Assembly (NCBI GenBank): GCA_977006965.1
Contig: OZ345355.1
Location: 3,348,001-3,412,000, forward strand
Reading direction: 5' to 3'
DNA from: Phymatolithon calcareum
Taxonomy: Eukaryota; Rhodophyta; Florideophyceae; Hapalidiales
Length of the DNA: 64,000 nt
Shown here one piece after another: positions 1-12,569 of this stretch (position 1 is its first letter; each line of letters opens with the position of its first letter). The notes beneath the pieces were generated by a model. That model made no database searches, was not told the origin of the DNA, and saw only the letters and a program-made list of their open reading frames with translations. The translations under genes and the position numbers were made by a program.

Positions 1-1100
1 TGAATTCAAGCTCAATTTGAGCTTTCCTACCGTGGATCAAGACGTTCACCTCGCTCGTCGGCTCATACGCTTTCTACGTATGTTCACCCTTCATATGTTT
101 CATTTGTCATCGTTACACCCATCATTGTTCAAAGTGTCACCCAAGAGGAACAGTAATTCCTTTGCATCCGTTTTTTGGGCGCAACTCATGGTAATGCACA
201 ATATTGTTACCCATATGGGTACAATACAAGAAAATATTTCTCTTCCTTTAATCAGTCGTTCAAGGCTTTGTGTGCATTCTCTACGTGATAGTCGCGCGCA
301 TTTGCGCAGACACATCATCATCCGTTTCATATACAATATGAATCGAGATGCACCGCTAGCTCGTCTACTTGATTCAATGAATCCAGAAGTATTATAAGTA
401 CCAGCACTGTCAATAAACTTGACAAGCAAGCACCTGTAAGCTGTGTAAAACCTATGGTACTGTAATGACTGTAATGCTATCTGTAATGGCTTGCTGTAAA
501 AGCAAGCTGTACTGACAATTTGAAGGGAGCTCTTTGTATAGGAGTATGATAGTGGCGTTGGACGCCACACCACCTCTACATCCAGCAACACGCAGCCGCC
601 GTTCTAATCACTGCTCGATGGGGCTAAACAGTTCCGGACTCACATTTCCAACTCCGTAAAGAGCTCATGAGAGTCCATTCGGGCATTCGCCCGTTCGCTG
701 CGCACTCCCCAATAGCTTTGCTTACTAGCCTCGCGTTCCGGAATCTTTATTCATTTTGAGGAACGGCAATGCCTCGAACAGTTGAGGAGTCATCAAGCGG
801 CGATGATACGTCAGTATATCTTGGCCAGGCTCCAAAGCCGCTCGAATTTGGCCACCTACTAAATCGGAGTCGAGGAATTCGTCAGAGGAAGTGGGTCTTT
901 CCTTGCCAAGCGCTCAGGGCTCGGAAAAATTCAATTGCAAGTGATTTCTGCTCTAGTTGCAATGCGCAATACGAACTGCTCGGGGCTGAATCTTGAAATG
1001 ACTAGTGCAATGTATCGCGGCGGGCATTCAAAGATAGTCTACTTTACCTCAGGGAGGAACACTTCCATCAAACATTAAACTACGCAGCGTTCAGCATAGA
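1..1100. other. no supported gene
   Basis: Open frames exist on both strands (17-397 plus, 100-591 minus), but neither shows a recognisable domain and they overlap antisense. I see no transposon end or RNA gene here. Confidence 0.4.
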
Positions 1101-1119
1101 CATTACATGAAGCTGCCTT

Positions 1120-1839
1120 CTATGAGCTCTTCCGTGACCGCGCCGGCTTTGATTTAAGTTTCCGCCTCTTCCATCGCAATCCGTTGATCGCCTCGCTCAC
1201 CATTTGGGCATTCCAGAATCGGTCGTTCACGTTCAGGAAAACGAGTGCCTCAAAAATCTGAGGGGTCATCGACTTGCGGTTATCCGTCGGGACATTCTTC
1301 GCAATGCTCCACAGCCGCTCCACTTCTGCGACTGAACTGAACCTTTCCATCATTGTCAGACTCGAAACTAGTCCAATATAGGCCCATGCTCTGCCCTCCA
1401 TGCTTTCCTGCGTTCGCAAGAGGCATGAAGAAGCCCCTTTTCGATAGTTGATCAGACAGACCTTTTTGTACTTTCACCATCCTGCGGAGCAAGCATCTAC
1501 ACGAGACGTAGGCGTAGTGCAATATGAAGTGATAGCCGAAATATAATGCATGCTGTTGCAAGACCACCAATCGTACAGTATAGCGCCATGATTACCATTC
1601 AGTTTGGCAGCGGTTTGGCTCTCAACGGCCTCGAAGAGGTAAAAGAGCACACGGACGACCGTCGTGACGGATAGCTTGGAATCATGGCGACAGAACTTGC
1701 GCACTTCGGTGTCTTCAACGTTCGCCAACTGCTGCGTTTTCATTACAGTTAGTCGAATAAACGCATGTACTGCCTTGAAGTACGCAGATATAGACCGGAC
1801 TTCGAAGTGGGAGCTTTTTGTACCTCCTTTCTTCTGCAT
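1120..1839 (-). pseudogene. hAT transposase remnant (fragment 1)
   Basis: Two minus-strand pieces of a hAT-type DNA transposase. The upstream piece (1474-1839) matches the catalytic-core start of the longer hAT frame at 35,402: ILYDWWSCNSMHYIS here against VVFDSWSAGDTHYIA there, preceded by a matching leucine-rich helix. The downstream piece (1120-1419) has the C-terminal dimerisation block typical of the superfamily (EVERLWSIAKN...DNRKSMTPQIFEALVFLN), which also occurs at 20,600-20,905. The middle of the protein is missing and the pieces are in different frames, so this is a dead copy. The family assignment rests on these two blocks and on similarity to the other fragments in the window. Confidence 0.7.
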
Positions 1840-2124
1840 CGAGAGTAGCGTCTCGTGGTAGAGGCACTGTAGAGTTGCGTCTTGTTCAGATAAGGTTTAG
1901 CCTTTGGCACAGCATCGTTTCAGGTGTATGTACGAATTCCTGTAGGTGGTATTCTCGATGAATTATAGGACAGGAGTGGGGCAGCTTGGATTTGGGCACC
2001 GATGCTGCATGCAGTCTCTCTCTTCCAAGGCGCGAGTCGTTCTCTCGATCGCATGCCGCTTCACATAGCCAACGAAGGGCATCGGCTTGCTCATGGCGAC
2101 TGGGGGCCCTCGTGCTCAGTGGAG

Positions 2125-3264
2125 AAGAAGAAGTGTAAGTTTTTTATTTAAAAGTTACCAACGCATCTGCAGACGCTTGGGGCAACTTTGCGAAGGCCAT
2201 TGAGCCAAAAACAGGGTCCATCGTTCTTGTATGTTAGCGTGGTCGATTTCGACACGATCTGGCGGAAATATCAAAACCTACCTCTGGCTTAGAGCCTCGA
2301 GGGGGAAAAATATTCCACTGTCTTGAGTCGCGGGTTTCAGGTTTCGAGAGTGGCCTTGGCCGCCTGATACATGGCAAGTATTTCGTCGAGTGCCCTCCTT
2401 GTAAAAGCACTTTCTTCATATGATAGCTTGTCTTTTGATAGGCCTGACTTGAGATCTTCGATAGCATCCTTTCCAGTTTGTCCAGTTAGGTCTATGAGCT
2501 CGGAGGTACTCATCGGCGGGAACATTCCAAATGCCCATTTGATGGCCAGGGTCCTGTACCTCCTTGACTTGAAGCACAAGTGAGGTGGCAGTGTGGTCCT
2601 GATACTCGGGATGGGGCGTTTTTTTCCTTTTTCCACTTTCGTGGCCGCTTCCAGGATCTTTTGTCTTTGGTATTGCTTGATGTTTGTGCGAGGCGTAGTT
2701 TCATACGCCGCTCTGAAGAGGTGAGGGTTTACTTTGGCGTGGGTTACGTCCAGATTTGCGTTTTCGATCTCCTTCGGTTGTCGCACCTGTGTCTGTTTTG
2801 ACTCAAGATTTTCCGCCTGCCTCATTAGTCTTCGCACAAACAGTCTTGCAAGTATATCCCTTCTGTCCTTCGGCTTCACAATACGGCACATCGCTCTGCT
2901 TCTATCCGCACTCCTTCTGCCTGGTTTCCCAAATATTTGGCCGAAGAACATCGACTCCACCTTCTTGATCTCAAGCTCCACTTTGGGTGTCCATGGTGTC
3001 AGGTGTACTGCATACTCCCACCTCGACTGTACAAGAGACTTATACAGCCTGATTGACCTCGACGGGTGCACGCCGTTCGTGAAGACCCCAAGGCGCCTCA
3101 GAGTTCCAAGAACATTTTTGGAGTTCTTGATTCTTTCGACAAGTTTGGAATCTGATATCCCATCTTCGGTTATCGTAACACCAAGGTATTTCACTTCCCG
3201 TTGTTTCGTCAGCTTCCTTCCGGACAGTTGGAATTGCAGTCGTGCCGTGGCCCTTGTCCATAGG
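2125..3264 (-). mobile_element. 5'-truncated LINE, family A, with 15-bp TSD
   Basis: A 1,140-bp insertion in minus orientation. The 15 bases TCGTGCTCAGTGGAG flank it on both sides (2110-2124 and 3265-3279), as expected for target-primed reverse transcription. The sense 3' end is at 2125, with a short CTT repeat, an AAATAAAAAA run and the stem-loop GTTGCCCCAAGCGTCTGCAG... that recurs in nine other places in the window. The 5' end stops inside the reverse-transcriptase frame, so the copy is dead on arrival. Its last 450 bp are almost identical to the insertion at 51,523-51,971. Confidence 0.92.
2337..3264 (-). pseudogene. LINE family A ORF, C-terminal half
   Basis: Open for about 309 codons from the insertion's 5' edge to a stop at 2337; no authentic start is present because the copy is truncated. 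It contains the post-catalytic YLGV block (EVKYLGVTITEDG), the thumb-like segment with RWEYAVHLTPWTP, a CRI-containing linker, a basic stretch, and the C-terminal module RTLAIKWAFGMFPPMSTSEL that recurs in other LINE families here. The protein ends ALDEILAMYQAAKATLET. No catalytic FADD motif remains. It would have been the C-terminal part of a reverse transcriptase acting on its own RNA. Confidence 0.85.
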
Positions 3265-3479
3265 TCGTGCTCAGTGGAGTGTTAATCAGGTGTGAATGAT
3301 CGCCGTTGTTGAGACTGTATTGTACACCGTGGTGATGCTGTGTTTCGAATTCTACGTAACACTGCATTACTACCTTGTACGCGCACCTGATACCCTTGGC
3401 AGGCTTAAATTCACATTACATTTCCATGTCAGACGGTAAGCTAACGAAACGTAGCCGTTCGCGTGACGAGACTCCACGT

Positions 3480-4250
3480 AGCTTATGGATGGAGCCTCGA
3501 CGATGCAATGTGAATTGCAGCACCGGAGTTCTCCGAAATATCACAGTGCAATTCCATATTGCAATGTATTGGAATCCCAATATATTGCGTCCGAGCCCCG
3601 AAAGAGCTCTGCAATAATGACCAGTGTCGACAGAAGGCCGCTGCTATTCTTTGCGCAAAGAATACGCCGCATTCTGTTTTGTGGCAGTGAGATGATCGAG
3701 CTGACTTCTGTATCTTCACAACGCAAGACTCGAAAGTGGGTTTGGGACTATCCTGTACTGCGTGCTCAGTTTGCATTCTTACAGTGCAGAACCACACTTT
3801 GTCATTTCTTGGCGTACAGTTTCGACCAACACATCGAGATCGTCAAGACAGTTCGCCAAAGTATGGACACGTTCTGTAGGCTCTTGGTTTCAACATCGAT
3901 CTTAGGAAGCAACGTCATGTGCCTGAGCACTTTAGACTGGAACCGTGTACTCGGGTCAACATCAAAGTCACCATCGACAGAGTCGCTCACTTCTAGGAGC
4001 TCCGCATGGATTTTTAAGAAGCACCTGAGCATTTGCACTTTCCCAGACCACCGTGTGGCATTTCGAGTAATTGGTTTGTACATGGTGAGATTGCGAAGAA
4101 CAGCAGCATTTTCTGCCGACGAGCTTACACAATAGTGTTGAGCAAACTTTCAATAGTGCAGTCTAAGTGCTGCGCCGTGCTTTTAATTAATGAACAGACG
4201 CCATCACTACATATCCCAGACAAGGAATCGGCGCACTGAGCGCCGTGCAA
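3480..4250 (-). pseudogene. hAT transposase remnant (fragment 2)
   Basis: Minus-strand frames broken by stops and shifts. The piece at 3802-4083 carries YKPITRNATRWSGKVQMLRC, matching the hAT block KCQNATRWSSTAQMISR of the frame at 35,402. Further downstream FESCVVKIQ matches FESGLVKIQ. Order and spacing fit the middle of a hAT transposase. A precise element boundary was not found. Confidence 0.65.
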
Positions 4251-4259
4251 TCAATCATT

Positions 4260-5700
4260 TCTTTTTTTGTAATTTCCCGCGCGCTTGACAGTGGCGTACA
4301 TTGCAAACCCCCAAATTGGGCACAAGCGATCTCAGATGCACGCTGAAAAATTTATGTTAGCTGCTATTCTTTGTCGGTTTCGGATGCTCATTTCTGAATT
4401 GTTTTCATGAGTTTCGTATTGCCACGTAGCCGCGTTCTCGTACTGTAACTTCGTCACGACAGCGGCAAAGAGACTACGTAACCCACGTTTTTTCTTGAAG
4501 CAAATGGGATAATAGATCTCCTTCATCTCTGAATTTCTCACCCTGTGCTGAGCAAAACTAAGTCAGAGTGCGAGCTAACAAGATGATTGACTTCTAAGTT
4601 GATCTTGCGGATCATGCAGCCAGCGCGTGGCTTCTCAGTAAGCTCCGATGTCCGCTTGCTTCGTGCAGCGTTGTCTCGAATCATTTATAGACACCAGTCA
4701 TCGAAAACCTGTCGGTAGAACAGGAAGTTGTCCCTCGTGAATGAAAGTTGACGTCAGCGTTAAACATCGTGGTTTCGTACAGTTCATATTGGCCCTTGGC
4801 ATCTTGGTCGACGTGCACCATGCGTGAGAAATCCAAAAAAGGAAGCCGAGATGCGCTATCAGTAACATGGTAGGCGTTCAGGCGCTCCGTCGCCGCAGTA
4901 CAGTACAATGCAATAACAGCAACAAAATGTATGCATTTGCAAGTCAAATGAGCTTGCGTCGCGTTTTTGTGGGATCAACAGTTTTTATTAACGGCACATT
5001 TGCCCGGAAAATCCAAGTTTGGCGCTGTCGCCAGCTTTCCAAAATCAAATGCATTATAAGTTTCCCCCTAAATTAAAATTTCGCGGAACCACATTGGTAC
5101 TTGGGCGAAAGTAAGATCTTTGATCATAGGCAACCTCTTTTTTTCAACCTCTCTATCGCTCAGATATTACTTGCACAGGATTCCGTCGAATCGTTTACTC
5201 TTACAATGGGCCCTATCTAGCTTCGCATGTTTCTGCAGTTCCTTCCTATCCACCTGTCGTTAAGAGAAGAAGAAAGGAGAGTCGCAATGGTGATTAACAT
5301 CATCCTCAACCATACAGATTAAGATGTACGACTGAAATCAATGCAAGGACAGTAAGAATCAATAGGAATCTCTGTACCATTTAACCTCCAGTCACGTACG
5401 TATCCACATTTTCAATAAACTGCAATACGTCGACTATACACTCGGGCAATTATAGACATACGTGAAACTAAATATCATAGAATAGATTTTTCGATATGCA
5501 GTCCGAGAAGTACGGCCAGTAGAAGGCCTAGATTAAAACAAGTTAAATTAAATTTTAGTAACGAAATTTTAAACTAAAGTTATGGTACTGCGCGAGCGGG
5601 AGAGCCCACAATTATGGTCATATGCAATGTTGAGTTATAACGTCGAAGAAATGATTCGATCACATTCATCGGGTTCTGTGATTTCTTAGGGCGACTCAGC
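4260..5700. other. AT-rich stretch without supported gene
   Basis: Short open frames only (for example 4681-4947 minus), none with a recognisable domain. A motif at 5577-5627 (AAGTTATGGTACTGCG...) is repeated at 17,893-17,940. Confidence 0.35.
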
Positions 5701-7785
5701 GATTACAATGTGTGCATGTTTCAATTTAAAATAATTGCTAATTTTTTGTGGCGGCCAATATTTTGGCTATTGAAAACGTTGGACGTTTCAGAAATTCTGC
5801 CGATTGCCGCCTTCTTTGAGAATTTCAGAGAGCCGTTTTTAAGCGCCTCCCGGACTAATAATCTCACAAACTTGCAGATTCGCATATTGAAATGATTTCC
5901 CACTCTATGAGCACCATGAGCTAGCCTAATAGTCGCACCAGTGTCCTGCATCATGTGTCAAGTGTGCTCAGAAGTATTGTGAACGTAGCAGATTTCAACA
6001 AGTGTGATGTGTTTTCCTGCACTACCAATCAAAAGTTTCTTGTGTCATACCACAACGTATTGATTACACAAACTGACAGTTTCTGTGAGTTCTCTGTACT
6101 GAGCGTCAATTTGATTACTTTTTCCCTCAACTGAAGGATTGTCAGGCTCTTCCCCGCATATGTCCATAACTTTAGTTCCTCTTTCAGAAATCATACTGAG
6201 CTCTCCACTTTGAACACCATCGATTTGTTCATTGTTTAAATTAGTTCCAAGAACGAGAGGAGACAAAATCTTTCTTTCATAGTTATCTGAACTCGCTGTC
6301 ACAGATAATGAGTAAATATTCAGACAGATAAAGTCGGAATAGGTGAAACAGAGTTTAAAAATGTGCTCTTTTCCACATATTAGACTCACTTGCACAGGAA
6401 ACGCACATATTCCTAGAGAACGAGTTTATTTGACATTCAGAGATATCCCATTCTTGAACGTTTTATAGTTTATTAATTCAGCTCTATTGTCTTATCTACT
6501 TGGAGAAGCAGGGTCAGTGTCTTGCATATTCTGCAACGGTTTGCGCACGAGTAATTCATTCGTGCGGTGGTCAGATATTAGCAGCAATAAATTTATATAA
6601 ACTAGACAATTGGGACGAAGTCATTCGGTGAAAAGTTTAAAGTTACATATTTCCTACGCTACGAAGTACCTGCGTTTCGAATTTCCAACTTTAGACATAT
6701 CCAATATTACGGCATGCAGGTTACACTGTCTCTGTCTCACGTGCGTTTCGTACTGTATCCTAACACTGCAGAAGAAAATTTGTTTAAAAAACCCTTGATC
6801 CATATTTTTCATCGTGGAAAATGGTAGATAATACTTCCTAATTATTAAAATCCCATGAGGGCAATGAGAAAATATGAAAATCTAACGGAGAGATTAGAGA
6901 TTGAAAGTGTTCACCGTCTGAGAAAAGTATTGAAATTTGAAATATTTCTTCTGAGTTCTCCAGAGTAATATCGAGATATGGTCTGTAGACTGAAATCAGG
7001 GACAAAGAACCAATAGTTGTATTTCGATCTAATGAAGATTGATGCGTTCTTGTTGAAGGACTATAAGATGCAATGCTTGCATTTAATATAAGGGAAATCA
7101 AGCTCATTTCATCGCCAATATCAGCAGCCCACAAGAAAATATGAGGAGTTTCAACCTTTAGATATGAGGAAAAAATTTTAATGAGTTATTGTATCTTATT
7201 GCAGCAGAACATTGCTGTAGAGCAATTCCTCGTCGAGAAATATATAGTTTCAAATTTCGTAGAACTTATGTTTTCTCTGTTCATCGGCTTTTTACACTTC
7301 AGAAAGAAGGGAAGATATTATTCTTCTACAATCTTGCGGATTCAAATATAAAGCGTTTCCTAAACTCAAAGCACAGTAGTAAATGGAGAGAACTATTGCA
7401 TATATATCCAGCAATTTCCTCCATCTGGAAGGTCAACTACTTTCCATAGTGTTGGGTGTCGGTTATGAGTGATGTTTCTGGTAAAGCAGGAGCTCTGAAA
7501 TTACAGATTACTAGTAATCTGTGGACTGGCTTATTCTCATCACTGTTTGAGATTGAAAATAGGGTGCAAGCAATTCGAAACCTGAGCTTCTGACATCGGA
7601 AGAGTGAGTTTTTGAAGACTTATGTGCGGGAATCTTAATCGATTGATGAATGACGTTGTTTCCCGTTTTCCCTCTATTTTTAGGTTGATAAAGGTCAATT
7701 ACTGTGTCTTCCGGGTTGTTCTCTTCTACTCTTGTTAGCTTCCGAATCTCATTATTTACTTCGCCTGGAATTGTAGTTCCATTCA
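5700..7785 (-). other. region downstream of Helitron helicase, broken frames
   Basis: AT-rich DNA with minus-strand open stretches at 6045-6395, 6838-7134 and 7511-7786, in the same orientation as the Helitron helicase that ends at 7786. They may be its degraded 3' part. I recognise no domain in them and no Helitron 3' terminus (hairpin plus CTRR). Confidence 0.3.
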
Positions 7786-9345
7786 TTAAATTCTCCAGTG
7801 TTTGTGTACACAGCCCGTCAAGTTTCTCTTCTTCGTCAAGAACTTCTTTAGAGGGCCTAAATATTTAAAGTCTTCCTCTGTGCGGTTTTTGCAGAGAAAT
7901 AGAACTTCTAATGATTTTACACGAGAAATCAATTCATAGAGCGATGTTAGTTGTCTACCGGGTTCATTTGTATCACATGCTGTTCTTTGAATCTCATTTC
8001 TAGTCGCCACAAATGATGGAGATATTGGAATCTCTGTCACTTTTATAGTGAAATTTCTGGTTCGTACACACGTCACGTGGACAGAAACTGAATATGGGAG
8101 TGTTGGAATCGTATTCTTTGGATAGAGTTGGGGTTTATTTGGAAAGCATTTCTTTAATTTTGTTTGCTCTACGGATTCAAATACAAATTCCGGAATTGTG
8201 GATGCGATCTTCATTGGTGCACCCTTCACTAAAATTGTGCCGAAAAAGACATTGTCAAGAAACTGACACCCGAGTACAGTTCCGGCTGAACCATTGGCAA
8301 GTCCACGTCTGGGCTAGTAAAACCTGGCATATCTGGAAAAATGGGAAGAAATGTGAAAAATCTTTGCAATTATCTCCAAGTATCAGAAGATCTTCTAGTT
8401 GCTCCATGGTTGGTTCTGTACTTCTGTTTCTTGCACTGAATTCGGCGGGACATACAACAGTTATTTCAATCTCAAAGGTACTGAGCCAATTTACAGAGTA
8501 TCTGCTACAATTTTCCTCGAAAACAATCGGAAATGATATACTTGTGTCTTTCCAGTTCCTAAATTGCTTTTGTACTTCAGAAGTAGGGCACAATGGATGT
8601 AAAAATCGGATGTTGAAGACTTCTAAATACTGAACTGTTTTATCATCGGTTCGCAGTCGTTTTAGGATATCTCCATGAGACGGTTCGGATCTTTGACTCA
8701 TATACTTCTTTAAGTATCTTGAATGATTGTCAAATGTACTATCCTTTGATGTTCTTCACATTTACGTTTGACATTCTAGAGTAACTTCCACACCACGTGA
8801 TTCAGCTCCTGCCTTAGATGCGCTATCCATTAGGAAAGAGTCCATCTCTACAAATGCAAGAGGGTAGAATACAAAACAATGAGGAAGCTCTGCAAAATCA
8901 CCTTCAGTTTCTATGTAAATTCTATCATCGCTACATTTCTCAGTTCCCAAGAGTGTTTTGATTTTCTTCATTGCCTTCTCAAAGAGTCTGTCCTGTCATA
9001 CTAATCTCGTACCGAATAACCATGTAGACTCTTGTGCACTTCTCTATTTGTTTCATTTTTACTTACTTATTTTGAAATATTTGTAGTTTAGAATGAAATG
9101 TCTTCCAATCAACTAATACCGCAGAAATACCAGTTGGAGCAACTGCGACAACAGTGTGAGGATATCCCCACTTAATTGCAAGATATCCATTTGCTTCATC
9201 TATACTGGACTTTCCAGTCCCTCATTCACCAGATAAATGCATTGTAAGAGGTTTTCCAGCGGGATATTGAAGCAGTGATCTTTTGAATGATTCTAATAGA
9301 TAGGAACCCTCTATTTGAAAAGCAATGGACTGTCTTTTTATTGAT
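7786..9345 (-). pseudogene. Helitron Pif1-type helicase remnant
   Basis: Walker A appears near 9215-9235 as LSGE-stop-GTGKSS, followed by VAVAPTGISAVLVDWKTFHS (the APTGxAA and GxTxHS blocks of Pif1/Helitron helicases). Motif III-like EGDFAELPHCFVFYPL lies in 8762-8971. The second RecA-like half is spread over 8255-8701 (LKRLRTDDKTVQYL...) and 7786-8229, including KVTEIPISPSFVATRNEIQR and the C-terminal SLYELISRVKSLEVLFLCKN, equivalent to the YVALSRVRSLEGL motif. Several stops and shifts separate the blocks. Role in live elements: unwinding during rolling-circle transposition. Confidence 0.82.
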
Positions 9346-10089
9346 TGTAAATCTATTTCACAATTAGTCAATGGTTTGTTTTATAGTCTCTGCTAGTTTT
9401 TCTGAACAGTTATCATTGATATTCCGAATTTCAGACTCAACTTTCGGTTTAATCGCATCTTCAAGCAACCTTACAACTGTTTATTCCTTCAAATATTTTG
9501 CAAGTACGTTCTGTTCCATATTTTTACAGTTTAATACTTCTGGTTCGCATATTATTCTATCATACGACGCTTAGATATCTTTACATAAGACACGGGTCTT
9601 AGTGATGCCATTGAAATACTTTTCTCTAAAATGTCAGTACGATATGACGTTTTCATTTCCTTCTGTACTAATTTGTTTCCGGCTAGAACGCCTGAAAGGC
9701 GATTTCATTCCGCTGAGAGCGCAAACGTTGTTTTGTCTCTGACCATTGATTACTCTTTCTTTGATATTTATTTCATTAATTAACCTTCCTGGAATACGCT
9801 CGACTGTTCCGGGGTGCAATTGAAAAGTAAATTTCTGCACATCGAATCGAGTATACTATTCTTGATCATCACTATTGCTTTCCTCCAGGGCATCTATGTC
9901 ATCATCTTCTGCAACAAAGCGATCAGAATCCAATTAGAATGGATTTCACGATGCTGTCCCCAATTCTGATGTTGCTATATCCTCATCTCCTGTGATAATC
10001 GTTTCCAAATATAATAGTACTGCATGTTTGAGAGTAAGTGCTCAGCTTGGGATTTCTTGTACCGTACGATATTCTTAAAATCTTGAAAT

Positions 10090-10770
10090 GCCTCTTTGAA
10101 GGATTTCAAGTGCTGTATAATATTTAGTTTGCTTCTGTGGGTTTAAGAAAAAGTAATGCGATTTTGGCATACTTTTGCATGTCCTCATCACTGATTTCGT
10201 AGAAATCAGGTATTCGAGGACCAATAATATCCGCGATTTCTTTTACTTTACGTCGTTCAACTACTTTTCTAGCATAAAATGGATGTTTTGAGTGAAGAGG
10301 CACATGATCTCATCAGAATCATTCTGAAATCTTGGGAAGAATACAATGAGATGAACGTGAAACCTTCCTTTGCTTGATTCTCTGTACTGCCCATGAAGGC
10401 TGTTGGTACACCGAAAAGGCCACCTTGTTTTAGTAGAAGTTTCGTTTCCATATCAAATCTAATCACTTGTCCAATAGGCATTTCTAGAATATTTTCGAAG
10501 AAAAAATCACACAAGGCTGGGTCTCTTCCTGCTATTTCTATCCTAGAAGCATTACAAGGAATGTCGTTCTCAGTTATGCTTATAAGATTATTTCTACTTA
10601 TATCACCTGTGAAGAATGCTACTGTCTCATTTTCCATTTTCATTCGGAGTAACAGTAATGAACATTGCAGCAATGTGAAATTTGGCGGCCATTCTCCGTG
10701 CTTTACGCTGGTATATTTTTCGTTCTTCGTTTCCAGCAAACGTTTTCCCGTAGTACAAAATTTACACATC
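10090..10770 (-). pseudogene. Helitron Rep domain remnant
   Basis: Recognisable blocks in several frames: RMAAKFHIAAMFITVTPNEN (the FITxTPxE Rep motif), SRIEIAGRDPALCDFFFENI followed by GGLFGVPTAFMGSTENQ (the conserved stretch before the nuclease motif), then GRFHVHLIVFFPRF, which supplies the metal-binding HxH (HUH-type). After it come ARKVVERRKVKEIADIIGPR, KYAKIALLFLKP and a segment around FKNIVRYKKSQAEHLLSNMQ typical of the Rep-helicase linker. I see no double-tyrosine motif between the HxH and the KYAKIALL block, where it would be expected, so the nuclease centre looks deleted. Rep nicks and transfers the transposon strand in live elements; this one cannot. Confidence 0.78.
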
Positions 10771-10779
10771 TGAGTAATC

Positions 10780-12440
10780 GTTGACGCCCATGATTAATCG
10801 ACTTTTCAGTGAAAATTGTGGCCATTTTAAGACCTCTCTCTTTCTAGTTCTTGTTGCAGTTTCCCGGCAAAATCAGAAGCACTCAATTCAATTAGTATCT
10901 CGATTTCATTTCGATTAATCTAGCACGTTAGTGAAATGTGAGACATGGCACACTTTCTGGACACAACGTCGAATGCGATTAATGGAAAAGTCTTTTCCTG
11001 CGAAAATCTTCTTCTAGATAGCTCAAGTACTGTTTAACACAGTCTTCTAGACTAACACTGGCATTCTGGATGCGTACGGATGTCTATGTCCAAGAGGAAA
11101 TAAATAAGAAAAACGTCGACCATAGAAATTTGGAGAGTCTGCAGGTAGGAGCTTTCCAGCTTGCTGTACGTCTATAACTTGCGCAGTGGTCAAGGGATGC
11201 ATATTGTCGTATGATAGTTTTTTCATCTGCATTCTGAGAAGTGTCAATAACTATAGGTCTACGGATATTTTCTGATTTTCTGATGCTTCTTCTGCCGAAA
11301 TTCGGTCGTCTATATATTACACAGTGTTTATGCTACCAAGCTCAGATTATGCACTTAAAGATATATTCTGTAGTCCACATGTTTATATTCTGATTCTTTT
11401 CAGACACTTGTACAGGGCATTTTTCCATATAGAAGTCACGATGACTGTCCTGCATATACTGATAACATATATTGCATGTGCTAAACATGCTCACACGACC
11501 CTCTCCAGGTGAAAACAAAATCGTCGTAGTGTATAATTTACATCATCCTCGAGACTTTGTCAGCTCCCTAAGTGAGCTGACTAAGTATTGTATTCACGAG
11601 AGTGTAAGTATTGTGAACGAATATGATACGTGGCGTGCGCACAGTAATTTACACGGTGTAAGAAGCGATTTCCAATCCAACCAAACGAAATTTGTTCCAA
11701 ATTTTTCGGGGAGAATAAGAGTTGTGGAACAAAATGTTTCTGATCGGGACAGAAAACAGAGTATATATATCGTGTCCCGATGAGACAAAATCATCAATTG
11801 CACTAGATGTTGAAGAAATTAACCACAAGTATTTACTCACGGATTAAAGGACCACCACAAGTACCCTTTATTTACAAGATACACATTCTCGTTCGGCTTG
11901 TCAACATCAACATCTTGTACACTCCCTAATACCACGTCTGATGTGCCTCAAATTCGACAACAGTGAAAATCTATAGCCGTAAGCAGGTTTATGATCGTAA
12001 CTGCTTGATGTTCGCGCATCCTTTCAGTACTATTACGAACACTGTCAAGAAGTGCCGATATCAGCTACGTTTAGAATTTTCTCAAAAGGTCATCTCTTCC
12101 ATGAATGCTTACACATTGCGTTATATGAACAGCTTTGTAACATATGTTAGTCCAGGAAGTAAACCGTTTTCTCAGTCTTTGCGTTCAGAATTCTGAAGCT
12201 TCAAATCGCACCACCAAAGATATTTTCGACTCTATAAATGGTTTTACGCATAGGACCTAACGTGAAGCAAGTAGACTCACAAGATGGAATCATCACCGAA
12301 AGTAAATTTGCAATCGCCATGCACAAAATCCGCAAACAGCTCTGAAAAGGGATCTTTGATGTCTGGGCGTAAAACATCCCTGTGCCGGAGTGTCGTCGCG
12401 CACCATTGAGCAGCTCCCATCTCAAGAAGAGAACCTCGGC
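10780..12440. other. AT-rich DNA upstream of Helitron Rep, no gene identified
   Basis: Only short frames (for example 11,047-11,247 minus and 11,472-11,783 plus) without recognisable domains. This may be the 5' part of the Helitron. Confidence 0.3.
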
Positions 12441-12569
12441 GCCTTCAAGTCGGTTGCAACAACCTGCCGCCTATTGGTTTCCACACCCTCTCTTCGCAAG
12501 GTTTCCACACTACCCTCTCTTAAAATGGTAACACCGCCCCCCTCAAGATATTCACGCACAAGATTCAAT

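Larger units (their letters stand above)
7786..10770 (-). mobile_element. decayed Helitron (Rep-helicase) core
   Basis: Reading the minus strand gives, in order, blocks of a Helitron Rep domain, a linker and a Pif1-type helicase, all interrupted by stops and frameshifts. This order (Rep then helicase in one polypeptide) is diagnostic of Helitrons, the rolling-circle eukaryotic transposons. Terminal signatures were not identified, so the limits given are those of the coding core; the element probably extends on both sides in the AT-rich DNA. Confidence 0.82.

Noticed and set aside
100-591. 163-codon minus frame as a transposase
   Set aside because: No catalytic or finger motif could be identified and the composition looks random.
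3483-4135. Plus-strand 216-codon frame at 3485-4135 as a gene
   Set aside because: It is the shadow of the minus-strand hAT transposase remnant, which has recognisable motifs.
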